From the NCBI GenBank assembly GCA_937928635.1, contig CALFWM010000005.1, positions 62,001-126,000 of the forward strand: DNA of 64,000 nucleotides. Reading direction: 5' to 3'. The position numbers and the translations under genes were made by a program. Shown in pieces: positions 29,568 to 38,529 of this stretch. Under the pieces are notes generated by a model. That model searched no databases and was not told where the DNA came from. It was given only the letters and a program-made list of their open reading frames with translations. The stretch comes from an uncultured Sulfitobacter sp. Its GTDB lineage: Bacteria > Pseudomonadota > Alphaproteobacteria > Rhodobacterales > Rhodobacteraceae. Each line of letters opens with the position of its first letter. Positions within the stretch are counted from its first letter, which is position 1.

Positions 29568-30422
29568 TCAGAACCCGGTTGGATAAAGTTGCAGCCCTGC
29601 CATCTGCCAGGCGCGCAGCCCACCACGATACCAATAGACGTTGGAATAGCCTGCGGCGACCGCGCGCAATGCGGCATTGTAGCTGAGCCAGCACATTGGA
29701 TCGCTGCAATAGAGCACAATGATCGCGCCGCTGTTACCACCGGTGATCTGGCGCAACCACTGGGTGGCCTGCTGCTGTGTGCGGTCGTTGTAGCCACCAC
29801 CGGCTGCCATTGCGGGGGCAACATAGGCGTTGGGCAGGCTGTAATCAGACCCCAACACATCAATCAGAATGACCTGTTGCCCGCCTTGCAGGGCCTGTGC
29901 CAGCACTTGGGTGGAGACGACCTGCGCGCCGGGAATGCTGGTTGGGGTTGGTCCGTGAAAATTGCCTTGCCGCAAATCCTGACTGGGCGGGATGCCATAA
30001 TCGCGCCCCTCAAAGGCGACAAGCTGCGGATCAACCGGCGGGCCCGGTGGTGGGGGCGGCGGCGGATTTACCACCTCGGTTTGGGTGTCTTCGGGGACCA
30101 CGGGCGGGGGATCAAAACTGCTGGGGCCAAAGCTGTCACCACCCACCACAGGCACGTCTGTTTGAGGGGTGGTGCTGGTTTCGGGGGCCACAGCTGTGTC
30201 GCCAAAACTCCCGCCAAAATTGTCTGCGGGCGCGTCAGTTGTATTGGCGGGGGGCTGTGCTGCACCGCTGTCAAAGCTGCCACCAAAACTGCCGCCCGAC
30301 GTGGTGCCCGTGTCTGCGGCCCCTTCAAAACTCCCGCCAAAGCTGCCGGATTGGGCATGGCCCATCTGTGGGGCAATAGTGCCCAGCGTGGCCAGGGTAA
30401 CTGCAGGCATGATGAAACGCAA
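29568..30422 (-). CDS. Exported rhodanese-like protein with C-x4-C-W motif
   Basis: A 284-residue protein. The start is uncertain: TTG 30422 (leaving a basic n-region) or ATG 30410. A signal peptide ends GHA. It is followed by a low-complexity region with GGSFGGSF-type repeats (~residues 25-70), a Pro-rich linker (PPPPPPPGPP) and a C-terminal rhodanese-like domain (~180-284) with YCSDPMCWLSYNAALRA and VYWYRGGLRAWQ. Such exported rhodanese domains with a Cys pair occur beside periplasmic catabolic enzymes. It converges tail-to-tail with the CHAT gene (two bases apart). Confidence 0.78.
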   Translation of the reverse strand: MRFIMPAVTLATLGTIAPQMGHAQSGSFGGSFEGAADTGTTSGGSFGGSFDSGAAQPPANTTDAPADNFGGSFGDTAVAPETSTTPQTDVPVVGGDSFGPSSFDPPPVVPEDTQTEVVNPPPPPPPGPPVDPQLVAFEGRDYGIPPSQDLRQGNFHGPTPTSIPGAQVVSTQVLAQALQGGQQVILIDVLGSDYSLPNAYVAPAMAAGGGYNDRTQQQATQWLRQITGGNSGAIIVLYCSDPMCWLSYNAALRAVAAGYSNVYWYRGGLRAWQMAGLQLYPTGF

Positions 30423-30462
30423 CTATCTGTTTCGCATGATGAAATCCTTCTGCGCCTGGCGC

Positions 30463-31521
30463 TTAGCCACCAAGGTTCCGGGCGATCCAATTGTAATATC
30501 TGGAGACCCGTGTGTAGACGGAATAAAGATCCGCATGCCCGCACCGCTGGTTGGACCCAAGGGGTTCGCGGCCCCAGCTGACAATGCCGACCTGTAGCCA
30601 TGAGCCATCGTTCTGGCGCACCATCAACGGCCCGCCACTGTCTCCGCTGCAGGAGGTTTTTTCGCCCGAGGGCACACCAGCGCAGATCATATTGTCGGTC
30701 AGCGCACTGCCTAGATTGTTGGTCAGGATGGCATAGGCTTCTTCCAGTTTGTCCTGCGGGATGCGGTTGGATTGCCCCATGCCGATCAGAAAACTGCCAA
30801 AATCCCGTTTGGTTTGTTCGGCCATACCCGCGTTGCAGGTCGCGTTTGACACGATGTCGATGTCGGTTTCCATCAGGCTGGCGGGGAATTTCTCTTCCTC
30901 CATCATGCCCCAGCCGACAACCACAGCAGGACCACTGGGCAGGGGTGCATCCTGACCCAGCACCGGGATGGCCCCCACGGGGCCAGAGGCGCTGGTGACG
31001 GGCTCAGAGAGCTGCAACAGCGCGATATCATTGTCGATCACCACAGGGTCATATTTTTCGTGCACAATCACGCGGGCGACAGTGCGGATGTCCCCCTTGG
31101 CCAGATCAACCGAGCTGGTGCGCACCGCAACACTATCCGGCGCGGAGGGACGGCCATCCTGGCCCACCACGCAGTGCGCGGCGGTCAGAACCCACTGACG
31201 TGCGATCAATGTGCCGCCGCAGAATTGCGATTGATACAGGCCCTCTGTGGTGTTGTTCAGCTGCGCCTTAGTGTGCAGGGAAACCTGTGCGGGCCATTGC
31301 CCCTCCTGCGCCTCGCGACCCCCAAAAATGCGGGTCGCCGCGTCACCACTGACGATTTCCGCTTTTTGCTTTAGCGCCGCCACATGGGACTGCACCGCAA
31401 CGCTGGAGGCTGCGGCATTTGGCACCGCGATATTGGACAGGCTGGAATTGGACGGTTGCGCCTGCAAAGGCGCGCAAAGGCCAGCCAATCCGAAGGCAGC
31501 GGCGCAAATATAGGTCTTCAT
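30463..31521 (-). CDS. Trypsin-like (S1) serine protease with propeptide
   Basis: A 352-residue exported protease. ATG 31521 follows GGAGACC; the signal peptide ends LQA. Residues ~22-64 form a propeptide ending TR, followed by IFGGREAQEGQWPAQVSL, the classic zymogen activation site. The triad is complete: His116 (LTAAHC), Asp165 (DNDIALL) and Ser295 (CSGDSGGP). Six or so Cys residues suggest disulfides, fitting the periplasm. The cut after Arg64 needs an Arg-specific protease; the caspase-like gene next door is a candidate. Confidence 0.9.
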   Translation of the reverse strand: MKTYICAAAFGLAGLCAPLQAQPSNSSLSNIAVPNAAASSVAVQSHVAALKQKAEIVSGDAATRIFGGREAQEGQWPAQVSLHTKAQLNNTTEGLYQSQFCGGTLIARQWVLTAAHCVVGQDGRPSAPDSVAVRTSSVDLAKGDIRTVARVIVHEKYDPVVIDNDIALLQLSEPVTSASGPVGAIPVLGQDAPLPSGPAVVVGWGMMEEEKFPASLMETDIDIVSNATCNAGMAEQTKRDFGSFLIGMGQSNRIPQDKLEEAYAILTNNLGSALTDNMICAGVPSGEKTSCSGDSGGPLMVRQNDGSWLQVGIVSWGREPLGSNQRCGHADLYSVYTRVSRYYNWIARNLGG

Positions 31522-31574
31522 AATGGTCTCCAATAGAACTGCGAAACGGAATATTCTTTGGGTCAGGGTTGGGG

Positions 31575-33722
31575 CTAATTTAAGGAACGCCCCGCGCGGG
31601 CAAAGGCGGCAGGTTTGGGCAAGACCCGCCAGTTAAATCGTTCAACCCAGATGTTGGTAATGCCATAGCCGCCAAAAGAACCGCGCGTGTCGGGACGTTT
31701 GGCCAACCGGCTGAGAAAATTATTCGCTTGTGTGGCCGCGAAACTTCGGGTGTTGCCCGTGCCCGTGCCGCAGTTTTCGATCAGGCCTTGCAGGTTCAGG
31801 GCCTCAGCGTTTTCCTGCGCTTCGGTGATGATCACAAACAGACGTTCATCGCCCGCGGAATAGCCGCTGGGACAATCGGAACACATGGTCATATCCGCGC
31901 CCAGACGGTTGGCCTGTCGGGCATCCACAATGCGCACGTAATCCGCGTGCACGCAGTATTGCGCGTCGATGTGGATGCGATTGACGTCAAATTCACTGGC
32001 CACAGCCCCTTGGGCCGTCAGGCTGATCTGATCGCATTGCTTGATCTCATCATTGCCGCTCAGCGCAACGGGTGCTGATGCGCCGCCCTGTGCACGTCGG
32101 CATTCGCGGGCGGGTGAAACCCCTTCATCCGGCGCGGCCAGATCGTCGGTGCTGACCGCGCGCAGATTGGCGGTCAGGTCAACAGGGCTTTCGTTCAGCA
32201 GGGAGCCGGTGCCGGTGACCGCCGCCAACAGGCGCGCCAGTGTTTCGGCCTTTGCAATGCGGGTCAGCGCACCCTCCAGGGCTACGGGTTGCGGGGTGGC
32301 GGACAGGCCAATGGGCGTGCGCCCCTCAAGTGCTGCGCGCCCAAACCAGAGGGTTGTGCCATCCCAAATGGTTTCCACATCAAAATCGGCGTCAGACAGT
32401 TCAAGTTGCACCGTGTCGCTGCGGTTGACCGCCGCAAGGGCCGATTGCAGGGCCGTGACGGTTGGATCATCTGCGGGCAGGGGCGCGCCCGAGGCGACGT
32501 CACGTGGCAGCGCAATGCGCACGGTTTGATCGACGGGGCGCGCGATCAACTGGGCAAATCGGGCGTCTTGCGGGATTCGGCCCTCAGCCGCGCAAGGGGT
32601 TGCCAACGTGGGCACGCAGGTCGCCGCGACGGGGCGCAAAAACGCGCGGGTGGCAGATACATCTTCCAGCTGGGCATAGCCAATCACCGCATCCGCATCA
32701 TCCGCTGCATCCGCGACAAGGCCGACCAAGGTGCCTTCGCCCATGCCATGCACCAACCCAGCAAGGATTTCATCGGCGTTCACACCAAAGCGACGCAGGC
32801 CAATGGTTTCTGCCCCGCCAAAAACGGCGGCGTCAATCAATGTGCCTTCCCACAGGGGGGTCTGCAAACGGGCAGCACCGGGCACGCTGTCGTCGTTCAT
32901 GTCGCTGAGCACAGCCTGAAAAAGCTGGCGAAAACTGATCCCTTCGGACCCTTGCAGCCGGGTTGCCAGTTTGGCGGTGAAGAGCCCATACCATTCATCG
33001 CCCCCCGTGCTTTGGGCAAAGTTGATTTCGCGGGCAACTTCGGTGGAGCGGGCGGAGTAAAACGCCAGAAAACCACCGGGCTGATCACCGGTTTGATCGA
33101 CGCTGATCTGCGCCTCAGCCTGTTCTGAGGCGCGCACGTCAACGCCAAGCTGTGCCGGATCGACAAACCGTGATGCGGTGCCGATGGACCCCGCACGCAG
33201 GCCAGAACCCGAATGGCAACTGTCCATCACCAACCACACGTCGGCGCCTGAGGCGCGGATGGCATCCACCGCGCGGCCTATTTCATCATCCACAATCGCA
33301 TTGGGTATCACGCCCGCACCGGGTTCTGCACGTGCGGTGTCTGTGGGCAGGAACACCTCGTCCAGACCATCGCTTTCATCGCCGTTCTGATCGGCCTGCC
33401 GGGTGCCATGACCGCTGAGATGAATGTAGACAAAATCACCATTTTGCGCGGTTGCCGCAAGATCGGCAAAGGCCGCCAAAATTGCCGCGCGGGTTGGAAT
33501 GGCATCGCCCGTCTCGCCGTTGGTCAGGGTGGTGATGTCCTGCACGCCGCGGTTCTTTAGAACCTGGCTTAACAACGCCACATCGTTTTCGGGACCGCGC
33601 AGATTTGCCAATCCGATGCTCTCATCATAAGCGGAAACCCCAACCAAAAGCGCGCGGGTTTCAGCCTGAGCCGGAAGCGTGAACGCCAATATGGTGGCGA
33701 TCATTGCAACTATGATCTTCAT
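31575..33722 (-). CDS. Exported caspase-family (metacaspase-like) protease
   Basis: A 715-residue protein with a signal peptide ending PAQA. Residues ~22-270 are a C14 caspase fold: TRALLVGVSAYD, the His dyad in YIHLSGHGTRQ (His105) and the Cys in VWLVMDSCHSGSG (Cys169). The acidic insert DQNGDESDGLDEVFLPTD is typical of metacaspase-like proteins. The long C-terminal half is not recognised; it contains paired Cys (MCSDCPSGYSAGDERLFVII) and may be a DUF4384-like ligand domain. Family enzymes of this type often prefer Arg or Lys at the cut site. Confidence 0.88.
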   Translation of the reverse strand: MKIIVAMIATILAFTLPAQAETRALLVGVSAYDESIGLANLRGPENDVALLSQVLKNRGVQDITTLTNGETGDAIPTRAAILAAFADLAATAQNGDFVYIHLSGHGTRQADQNGDESDGLDEVFLPTDTARAEPGAGVIPNAIVDDEIGRAVDAIRASGADVWLVMDSCHSGSGLRAGSIGTASRFVDPAQLGVDVRASEQAEAQISVDQTGDQPGGFLAFYSARSTEVAREINFAQSTGGDEWYGLFTAKLATRLQGSEGISFRQLFQAVLSDMNDDSVPGAARLQTPLWEGTLIDAAVFGGAETIGLRRFGVNADEILAGLVHGMGEGTLVGLVADAADDADAVIGYAQLEDVSATRAFLRPVAATCVPTLATPCAAEGRIPQDARFAQLIARPVDQTVRIALPRDVASGAPLPADDPTVTALQSALAAVNRSDTVQLELSDADFDVETIWDGTTLWFGRAALEGRTPIGLSATPQPVALEGALTRIAKAETLARLLAAVTGTGSLLNESPVDLTANLRAVSTDDLAAPDEGVSPARECRRAQGGASAPVALSGNDEIKQCDQISLTAQGAVASEFDVNRIHIDAQYCVHADYVRIVDARQANRLGADMTMCSDCPSGYSAGDERLFVIITEAQENAEALNLQGLIENCGTGTGNTRSFAATQANNFLSRLAKRPDTRGSFGGYGITNIWVERFNWRVLPKPAAFARAGRSLN

Positions 33723-33893
33723 CGTAATCCTCATGTTGGGCACGAGGCCCAAAGGCAGTTCAAAAAAATATATTGGCTGGAACTATAAGGGTAAGATGCT
33801 CCATTGCCATAGATTTTTGCGACATATGGACGTAGGCTGTTTTGTGATCGGGGGAGTATTTCCTCAGGGAAACGTCGTATTTAAGGTGTTATT

Positions 33894-35636
33894 ATGGGAA
33901 TTTTTAACAGGCTGTCAGTGCCGCTCAGTTGCTTCATTTGTGTCGTGTTTTTGCTGTCGGCCCCGGCCCGCGCACTCGAATCAGACATCACCGGGCTGGC
34001 CTGGCTGGCCGAAAATGACCCTGCCGCCGCCATTGTGCAGACCGATACGGCCTTACGTGAAATCCAGTCTGAGCCGGAGCCGGACCTGCGGTTGATCTAT
34101 GGGTTAAGCCAGCTCAAGGCGGACCTGTTGGTGGCCCTTGAGCGTGAGGCGGAGGCCGCCATATTGCTGGCTGATCTGGCCAAGTTTGCAGCGCGCCACC
34201 GCGATATTTTGCAGGCCGATCCGGTTCCCTTACTGACCCGCGCGGCAGCCTTGTTTGAGGCGCAGGGCAGTTTGCGCCGGGCTGGTCAGGTGTTGACCGA
34301 CAAACTGGCCGAACAACGCGATGGTGCGCGTAGTGGTGCCGTGATCGCGCGCACGCTTGAGGATCTGGCGCGGGTGTCTGAGGGGCTGAACAGGGCCGAT
34401 GATGCGGCTGAGTATCTCGCTGCCGCAGACGCCGCGCGCGCCAACACACCCGATGGCCCGTCGCGCAGCGATGATGAGGGGTTTCATGCGGTAGATGTCT
34501 ATTACGCCACCGACCGCGCGCGCACGGGTGATGCGGACCCAGGTACGTTTTACGGCTATGACCGCGGTACGCTGGAACTGGGGGTTGCGACGGTCACGAT
34601 CCCGCTCAAGCACACGCCCGGCGTGGTGGAGGCCCCGTCCATCTGGCGACTGGAATTTTCGGCCTCGCCAGCCAAACATGTCATACTGCAATCGGTGACA
34701 CCGGTGAAAAGTGACCAGTTCTACACGCGCCTGAACGCGGAATTTGAGGATGGTAAAAAATCAGAAGCCTTTGTTTTTGTGCATGGTTTCAACGTGCGCT
34801 TTGACGCGGCGACCAAGCGGGCGGCCCAGATTGCCTATGATATGGAATATGACGGCGTGCCGATTGTCTATTCCTGGCCCTCGCGCGGCTCTACCATCAG
34901 CTACATTGCCGATACTGCGGTGGTGCAGCTAAGCGCGCGGCGTCTGACGCGGTTTCTGAATGATCTGGTAGAGCGCTCTGGCGCGCAGACGATCCATCTT
35001 GTGGCCCATAGCATGGGCAACCGTGCATTGACGGAGGCACTGGAGCTGATGGCGCTGCGCCGGGGTGTTCAGAGCGGTGATGCGCCCGCCTTTGGGCAGG
35101 TGCTGTTTGCAGCACCTGATGTTGACGCGGATCTTTTTGCGGAGATTATCCCGACCATTCGCCCGCTTGCGCGGCGCATGACGCTTTATGCCTCAGAATC
35201 CGATTGGGCGCTGGTGACCTCGCGCAAGCTGCATGGGGATATGCCACGCGCGGGTCAGGGCGGTGCAGACACGCTGGCGCTCCCCCTGGTGGACAGTATC
35301 GACATGACCGTGCTGGGAGAGGATATGCTGGCGCATAGCTATTTTGCCGGTGATTCATCGGCTTTGACGGACATGATGGCGCTGTTTTGGCGCAATGCGG
35401 AACCGTTTAGCCGGTGCGGGCTGGAGGAGGACCGCGCCGCAGACCGCGCGATTGCGGTCTGGCGCTACAGACGCAGCAATTGTGGCAAACAGAGTTTGAT
35501 TGACCTGATGGCCGAGCTGCGGCGCACAAATGTGACGGGCGCGGCGGATGCGCGCGCGGTGATGAAACGCAAAATCACCGATGAAAAGCTACGTGAAGAA
35601 CTGGAGCCGGTGGTGCTCAAGATCATCGGCAACTAG
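33894..35636 (+). CDS. Exported alpha/beta hydrolase (DUF900) with helical N-terminal domain
   Basis: A 580-residue protein with a signal peptide (CFICVVFLLSAPARA). Residues ~40-195 are helical TPR-like repeats; ~205-500 are a DUF900 hydrolase. The conserved start VDVYYATDRAR, VFVHGFNVRFD and VAHSMGNRALTEAL carry the nucleophile Ser373, with Asp in FAAPDVDADLF. DUF900 proteins are lipase- or esterase-like. It is divergent from the caspase gene (172-base shared upstream region), suggesting common control. Confidence 0.85.
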   Translation: MGIFNRLSVPLSCFICVVFLLSAPARALESDITGLAWLAENDPAAAIVQTDTALREIQSEPEPDLRLIYGLSQLKADLLVALEREAEAAILLADLAKFAARHRDILQADPVPLLTRAAALFEAQGSLRRAGQVLTDKLAEQRDGARSGAVIARTLEDLARVSEGLNRADDAAEYLAAADAARANTPDGPSRSDDEGFHAVDVYYATDRARTGDADPGTFYGYDRGTLELGVATVTIPLKHTPGVVEAPSIWRLEFSASPAKHVILQSVTPVKSDQFYTRLNAEFEDGKKSEAFVFVHGFNVRFDAATKRAAQIAYDMEYDGVPIVYSWPSRGSTISYIADTAVVQLSARRLTRFLNDLVERSGAQTIHLVAHSMGNRALTEALELMALRRGVQSGDAPAFGQVLFAAPDVDADLFAEIIPTIRPLARRMTLYASESDWALVTSRKLHGDMPRAGQGGADTLALPLVDSIDMTVLGEDMLAHSYFAGDSSALTDMMALFWRNAEPFSRCGLEEDRAADRAIAVWRYRRSNCGKQSLIDLMAELRRTNVTGAADARAVMKRKITDEKLREELEPVVLKIIGN

Positions 35637-35642
35637 CGGCAT

Positions 35643-36608
35643 TTACTGCGCGATCATATCCAGAAACCGGCGATGTTCTGCATCCCGCTGGGCCTCTGCG
35701 CGGGCGCGGTCGGCTTGTCGCTGATCCCAGCTTTCCTGATTGGCACGCCGGTTTTCATCTGCGGCGCGCCGGTTGTTTTCGGCCACTTTGCGCTGCACCT
35801 CCTGAATGCGGGCCTGCCAGTCCGGATCGACCTTGATGGAGCGCACCAGCGCGTCCAGTGCCGCCTGATCCTGCGCGCGCCGTGAGGGCAAAAGCCAGGT
35901 GAGGCGCAGTGGTTCAACAATGGTTTGTTGATAGCTGCCCGCCATCACCGGATCATTGGCGGCGGGCTGAAAGGCGTACCACGACATCCACAGGCTTTCC
36001 TCAATCTGCTGGGCCCCCAGCGCATAGGTCATGTCAACACGCACCGCGTCAAAAAACGTGTCCATGCCGGTGCCGCCGGTTGCGCCAAACATCGTTTCAA
36101 AGTGCTTTTTCTGATCCGCGTTGTGGGTGGTTGCCGTGACTTTCATATCTGCCGGGCGGGCGGGTTTGACCAACGTATCAAACAGCTGTTGTGTGCCCGT
36201 GACCAGTCCGACATGGCAGTTGCTGTTGCGAAACCGGGTGCGCAACTGGTTAAGCTGCGCCTCGGTCTGGGCCGCCATCATCTGCACCAAAGACGGGTCC
36301 ATGCCAGCGGTGATCGGGGCCAGCCAGATGATCTGGTGCCCGGGTTGAATGCGCAGCCCTGTCAGACCGTCGGGGGAGCGTGCGTAAAAATCCAGTTCGT
36401 ATAAGTCATTGCCGCTACAGGGTTTTTGCCACAGAATTTCGCCACGCGCCTGCCATCCGGGCGGCAGTTCGACGGTATAGGCGGTCAGCGGTTTGCCAAA
36501 ACCCTGACGGTCCAAAATCTCATACCGGGTGGTTTGTTGTGCCTCCAGCGTGGATGTCACGGAGGCACTGAGGCATAGCGCGATGCACAGGGATTTGAAA
36601 AGGGACAT
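35643..36608 (-). CDS. Exported hypothetical protein
   Basis: A 321-residue protein. ATG 36608 starts a signal peptide ending LEA. The mature part resembles a beta-rich domain with ELDFYARSPDGLTGLRIQPGHQIIW. The last ~60 residues are an Arg/Gln/Ala-rich helix (KVAENNRRAADENRRANQES) likely to form a coiled coil. I do not recognise the family. It converges on the DUF900 gene with six bases between stops, so it is part of the accessory block. Confidence 0.7.
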   Translation of the reverse strand: MSLFKSLCIALCLSASVTSTLEAQQTTRYEILDRQGFGKPLTAYTVELPPGWQARGEILWQKPCSGNDLYELDFYARSPDGLTGLRIQPGHQIIWLAPITAGMDPSLVQMMAAQTEAQLNQLRTRFRNSNCHVGLVTGTQQLFDTLVKPARPADMKVTATTHNADQKKHFETMFGATGGTGMDTFFDAVRVDMTYALGAQQIEESLWMSWYAFQPAANDPVMAGSYQQTIVEPLRLTWLLPSRRAQDQAALDALVRSIKVDPDWQARIQEVQRKVAENNRRAADENRRANQESWDQRQADRARAEAQRDAEHRRFLDMIAQ

Positions 36609-36776
36609 ATGAAAAGCCTTTGTGCTGTGAAATGAGCAGCAGTTTAGGCGAGCTGCGTTCAGCTGTCCAATTCTGGTCCAACCAGAGCGAAATGCAAATT
36701 GCCTGAGACAGGACACATCGCCAAACCCATTGAAACTGAAAGTTTCAGGTAGGGTCGGGTGATTCAGGTTTCTGCT

Positions 36777-37211
36777 TTAGCGGAACATTTCACCCAGTAA
36801 AAGATAACCCAGAACAGCCCAGATGATGAGGAAAACCACGCCATATCGGCGAGGCTGATTGGTGATGTTCTGCGACTTGATCCAGCCTTGGACATTGCTG
36901 GTTTCATCATGTTCCTTGAGCGCGGCAAGATCTTCGAGCGCGCAGCGATAGCCCCGGTAGGTATCGCGGATCGACACATATGTGATCAGCGCACTGCAGG
37001 TATAAAGGAAAAACACAAGCCCGCGTTGCAAGATAAACGGCTCTGCCGCGCGTCCGAAAAACACCATCACACCAACAAGGGCCGCATGGGTGTAGATCAC
37101 CCGCTGCCACAGGTAATCCAGCCGATCATTGAACTTGAGCGTCAGCATCATCAGCTCAGAAAAGCTCATGCTTTGATCGGAACTGTCCTGCTCGGGTTTC
37201 TCTTTGGACAT
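36777..37211 (-). CDS. Small membrane protein
   Basis: A 144-residue protein with three hydrophobic segments: HAALVGVMVFFG, GLVFFLYTCSALITYVSI and YGVVFLIIWAVLGYLLLG. The N-terminus is polar and lacks a signal peptide. The layout is compatible with a small sensor or effector, but no family is recognised; the resemblance to SLATT-type proteins is only in membrane topology. It is the last gene of the block before fabA. Confidence 0.65.
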   Translation of the reverse strand: MSKEKPEQDSSDQSMSFSELMMLTLKFNDRLDYLWQRVIYTHAALVGVMVFFGRAAEPFILQRGLVFFLYTCSALITYVSIRDTYRGYRCALEDLAALKEHDETSNVQGWIKSQNITNQPRRYGVVFLIIWAVLGYLLLGEMFR

Positions 37212-37312
37212 CTTGCGCGGGCCTTTGCGGGATCACGGGGGGTGTTTAATCTCTAAAACATCACCTCCGAAAATTCAAAGACCCTACATTGCAAGATGAA
37301 TGGGCCCCAAGC

Positions 37313-37822
37313 CTAGCTTTCGCTGAGCGCCACTTTCATGTCTTTGACCTCGTAAATGACCTCTCCGTCGGCCTCAACAATGCCATCGGCCACACCCATG
37401 GTCAGGCGCCGGGTTTGGATCGCTTTGGTGAAATCAATCTTGTAGATCAACATCTTACGGTCGGGGCGCACCATGCCTTTCAGCTTCACCTCACCCACAC
37501 CCAGCGCATAGCCGCGCCCCTGCCAGCCACGCCAGCCAAGGTTGAAACCGGTCAATTGCCACAGCCCGTCAAGGCCCAGACAACCGGGCATGATCGGGTT
37601 GCCGGGAAAGTGGCAGTCGAAAAACCACAACTCGGGTGTGATGTCGAACTCGGCTGTGATGTGGCCCTTGCCATGGGCACCGCCATCCCCGGACACATCC
37701 GTGATCCGGTCCATCATCAGCATCGGGGGGGCGGGCAATTGCGCGTTGCCGGGGCCGAAAAGATCACCTGCCGCGCATTTCAGCAGGCCTTCTTTGTCGA
37801 AACTGGTGGGATAGTCGGCCAT
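37313..37822 (-). CDS. fabA: 3-hydroxydecanoyl-[acyl-carrier-protein] dehydratase/isomerase
   Basis: A 169-residue hot-dog-fold enzyme with the catalytic pair His71 and Asp85 in [22 protein letters not shown], matching FabA. It forms and isomerises the double bond needed for unsaturated fatty acids, with FabB as partner. It is divergent from irr, as in other roseobacters. Its downstream neighbour is a small membrane protein gene rather than fabB. Confidence 0.94.
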   Translation of the reverse strand: MADYPTSFDKEGLLKCAAGDLFGPGNAQLPAPPMLMMDRITDVSGDGGAHGKGHITAEFDITPELWFFDCHFPGNPIMPGCLGLDGLWQLTGFNLGWRGWQGRGYALGVGEVKLKGMVRPDRKMLIYKIDFTKAIQTRRLTMGVADGIVEADGEVIYEVKDMKVALSES

Positions 37823-37928
37823 GGCGGAACCCTTTTTGCAGGTGAGAGGTATTTGGTGTCATCTAACATCGGCGGTGCACTGCCTCAAGAGCGGTTGAGA
37901 CCGCGTCAATCTGCCTGTGGTTTTCTCA

Positions 37929-37958
37929 TTGAAAAAGCGGCCAAATCTGCACTATATG
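37929..37958 (+). promoter_or_regulatory. Possible sigma-70-like promoter of irr
   Basis: TTGAAA (37929-37934) and TATATG (37953-37958) are separated by 18 bases and lie 30 bases before the irr ATG. The spacing and boxes fit a vegetative promoter; not confirmed. Confidence 0.4.
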
Positions 37959-37988
37959 TTGAGGTAAGCAACGTTTTTCGGAGCAAGC

Positions 37989-38408
37989 ATGACAGCGACC
38001 CAAGCAGAGATTGGCACCAAATGGCTGGCACAGGCCGGTCTGCGCCCCACACGTCAGCGTGTGACCCTTGCCAGCCTGCTGGTGGGCGACGGGCAAGATC
38101 GCCATGTCACCGCCGAGAGCCTTTTTGACGCCGCCAAAGGGCAGGGGGAGGCCGTATCGCTGGCCACCGTGTACAACACCTTGCGTGCGTTTTGTTCCGC
38201 CGGGCTGTTGCAAGAGGTGACGGTTGATGGCTCCAAAAGCTACTTTGACACCAACACCCATGATCACCCCCATTTTTATTGGGAGGACGACGGCAAACTG
38301 ACCGATGCGCCCTCTGAACAACTGGTAATCTCACATTTGCCGGATGCCCCGCAGGGGGCAGAGATTGCCAGTGTTGATGTGGTAATTCGCCTGCGACGCA
38401 AGGGGTAG
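37989..38408 (+). CDS. irr: Fur-family transcriptional regulator, Irr type
   Basis: A 139-residue Fur superfamily regulator. The winged helix contains LRPTRQRVTLASLL and SLATVYNTLRAFCSAGLLQE. The dimerisation domain has DTNTHDHPHFYWEDDGKL and lacks the CxxC zinc motif of classical Fur. Irr in alphaproteobacteria represses or activates iron-related genes in response to heme. The fixed neighbourhood with fabA in roseobacters supports the call. Confidence 0.85.
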   Translation: MTATQAEIGTKWLAQAGLRPTRQRVTLASLLVGDGQDRHVTAESLFDAAKGQGEAVSLATVYNTLRAFCSAGLLQEVTVDGSKSYFDTNTHDHPHFYWEDDGKLTDAPSEQLVISHLPDAPQGAEIASVDVVIRLRRKG

Positions 38409-38529
38409 GGCGGGCTGCCAGCACCGCCGGTATGTTTCCTCCTTTGATGCGCGCAGATCACGTTGACCCCTTCGCGCACAGCTGTGTTGCGCCATATGGC
38501 AGCGCATTGCGGCGGTTATCGTGGTCCGG

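Noticed and set aside
29529..30581. A 350-codon plus-strand frame across the rhodanese-like gene
   Set aside because: The minus-strand frame has a signal peptide and rhodanese motifs; the plus frame is low-complexity and overlaps the end of the CHAT gene.
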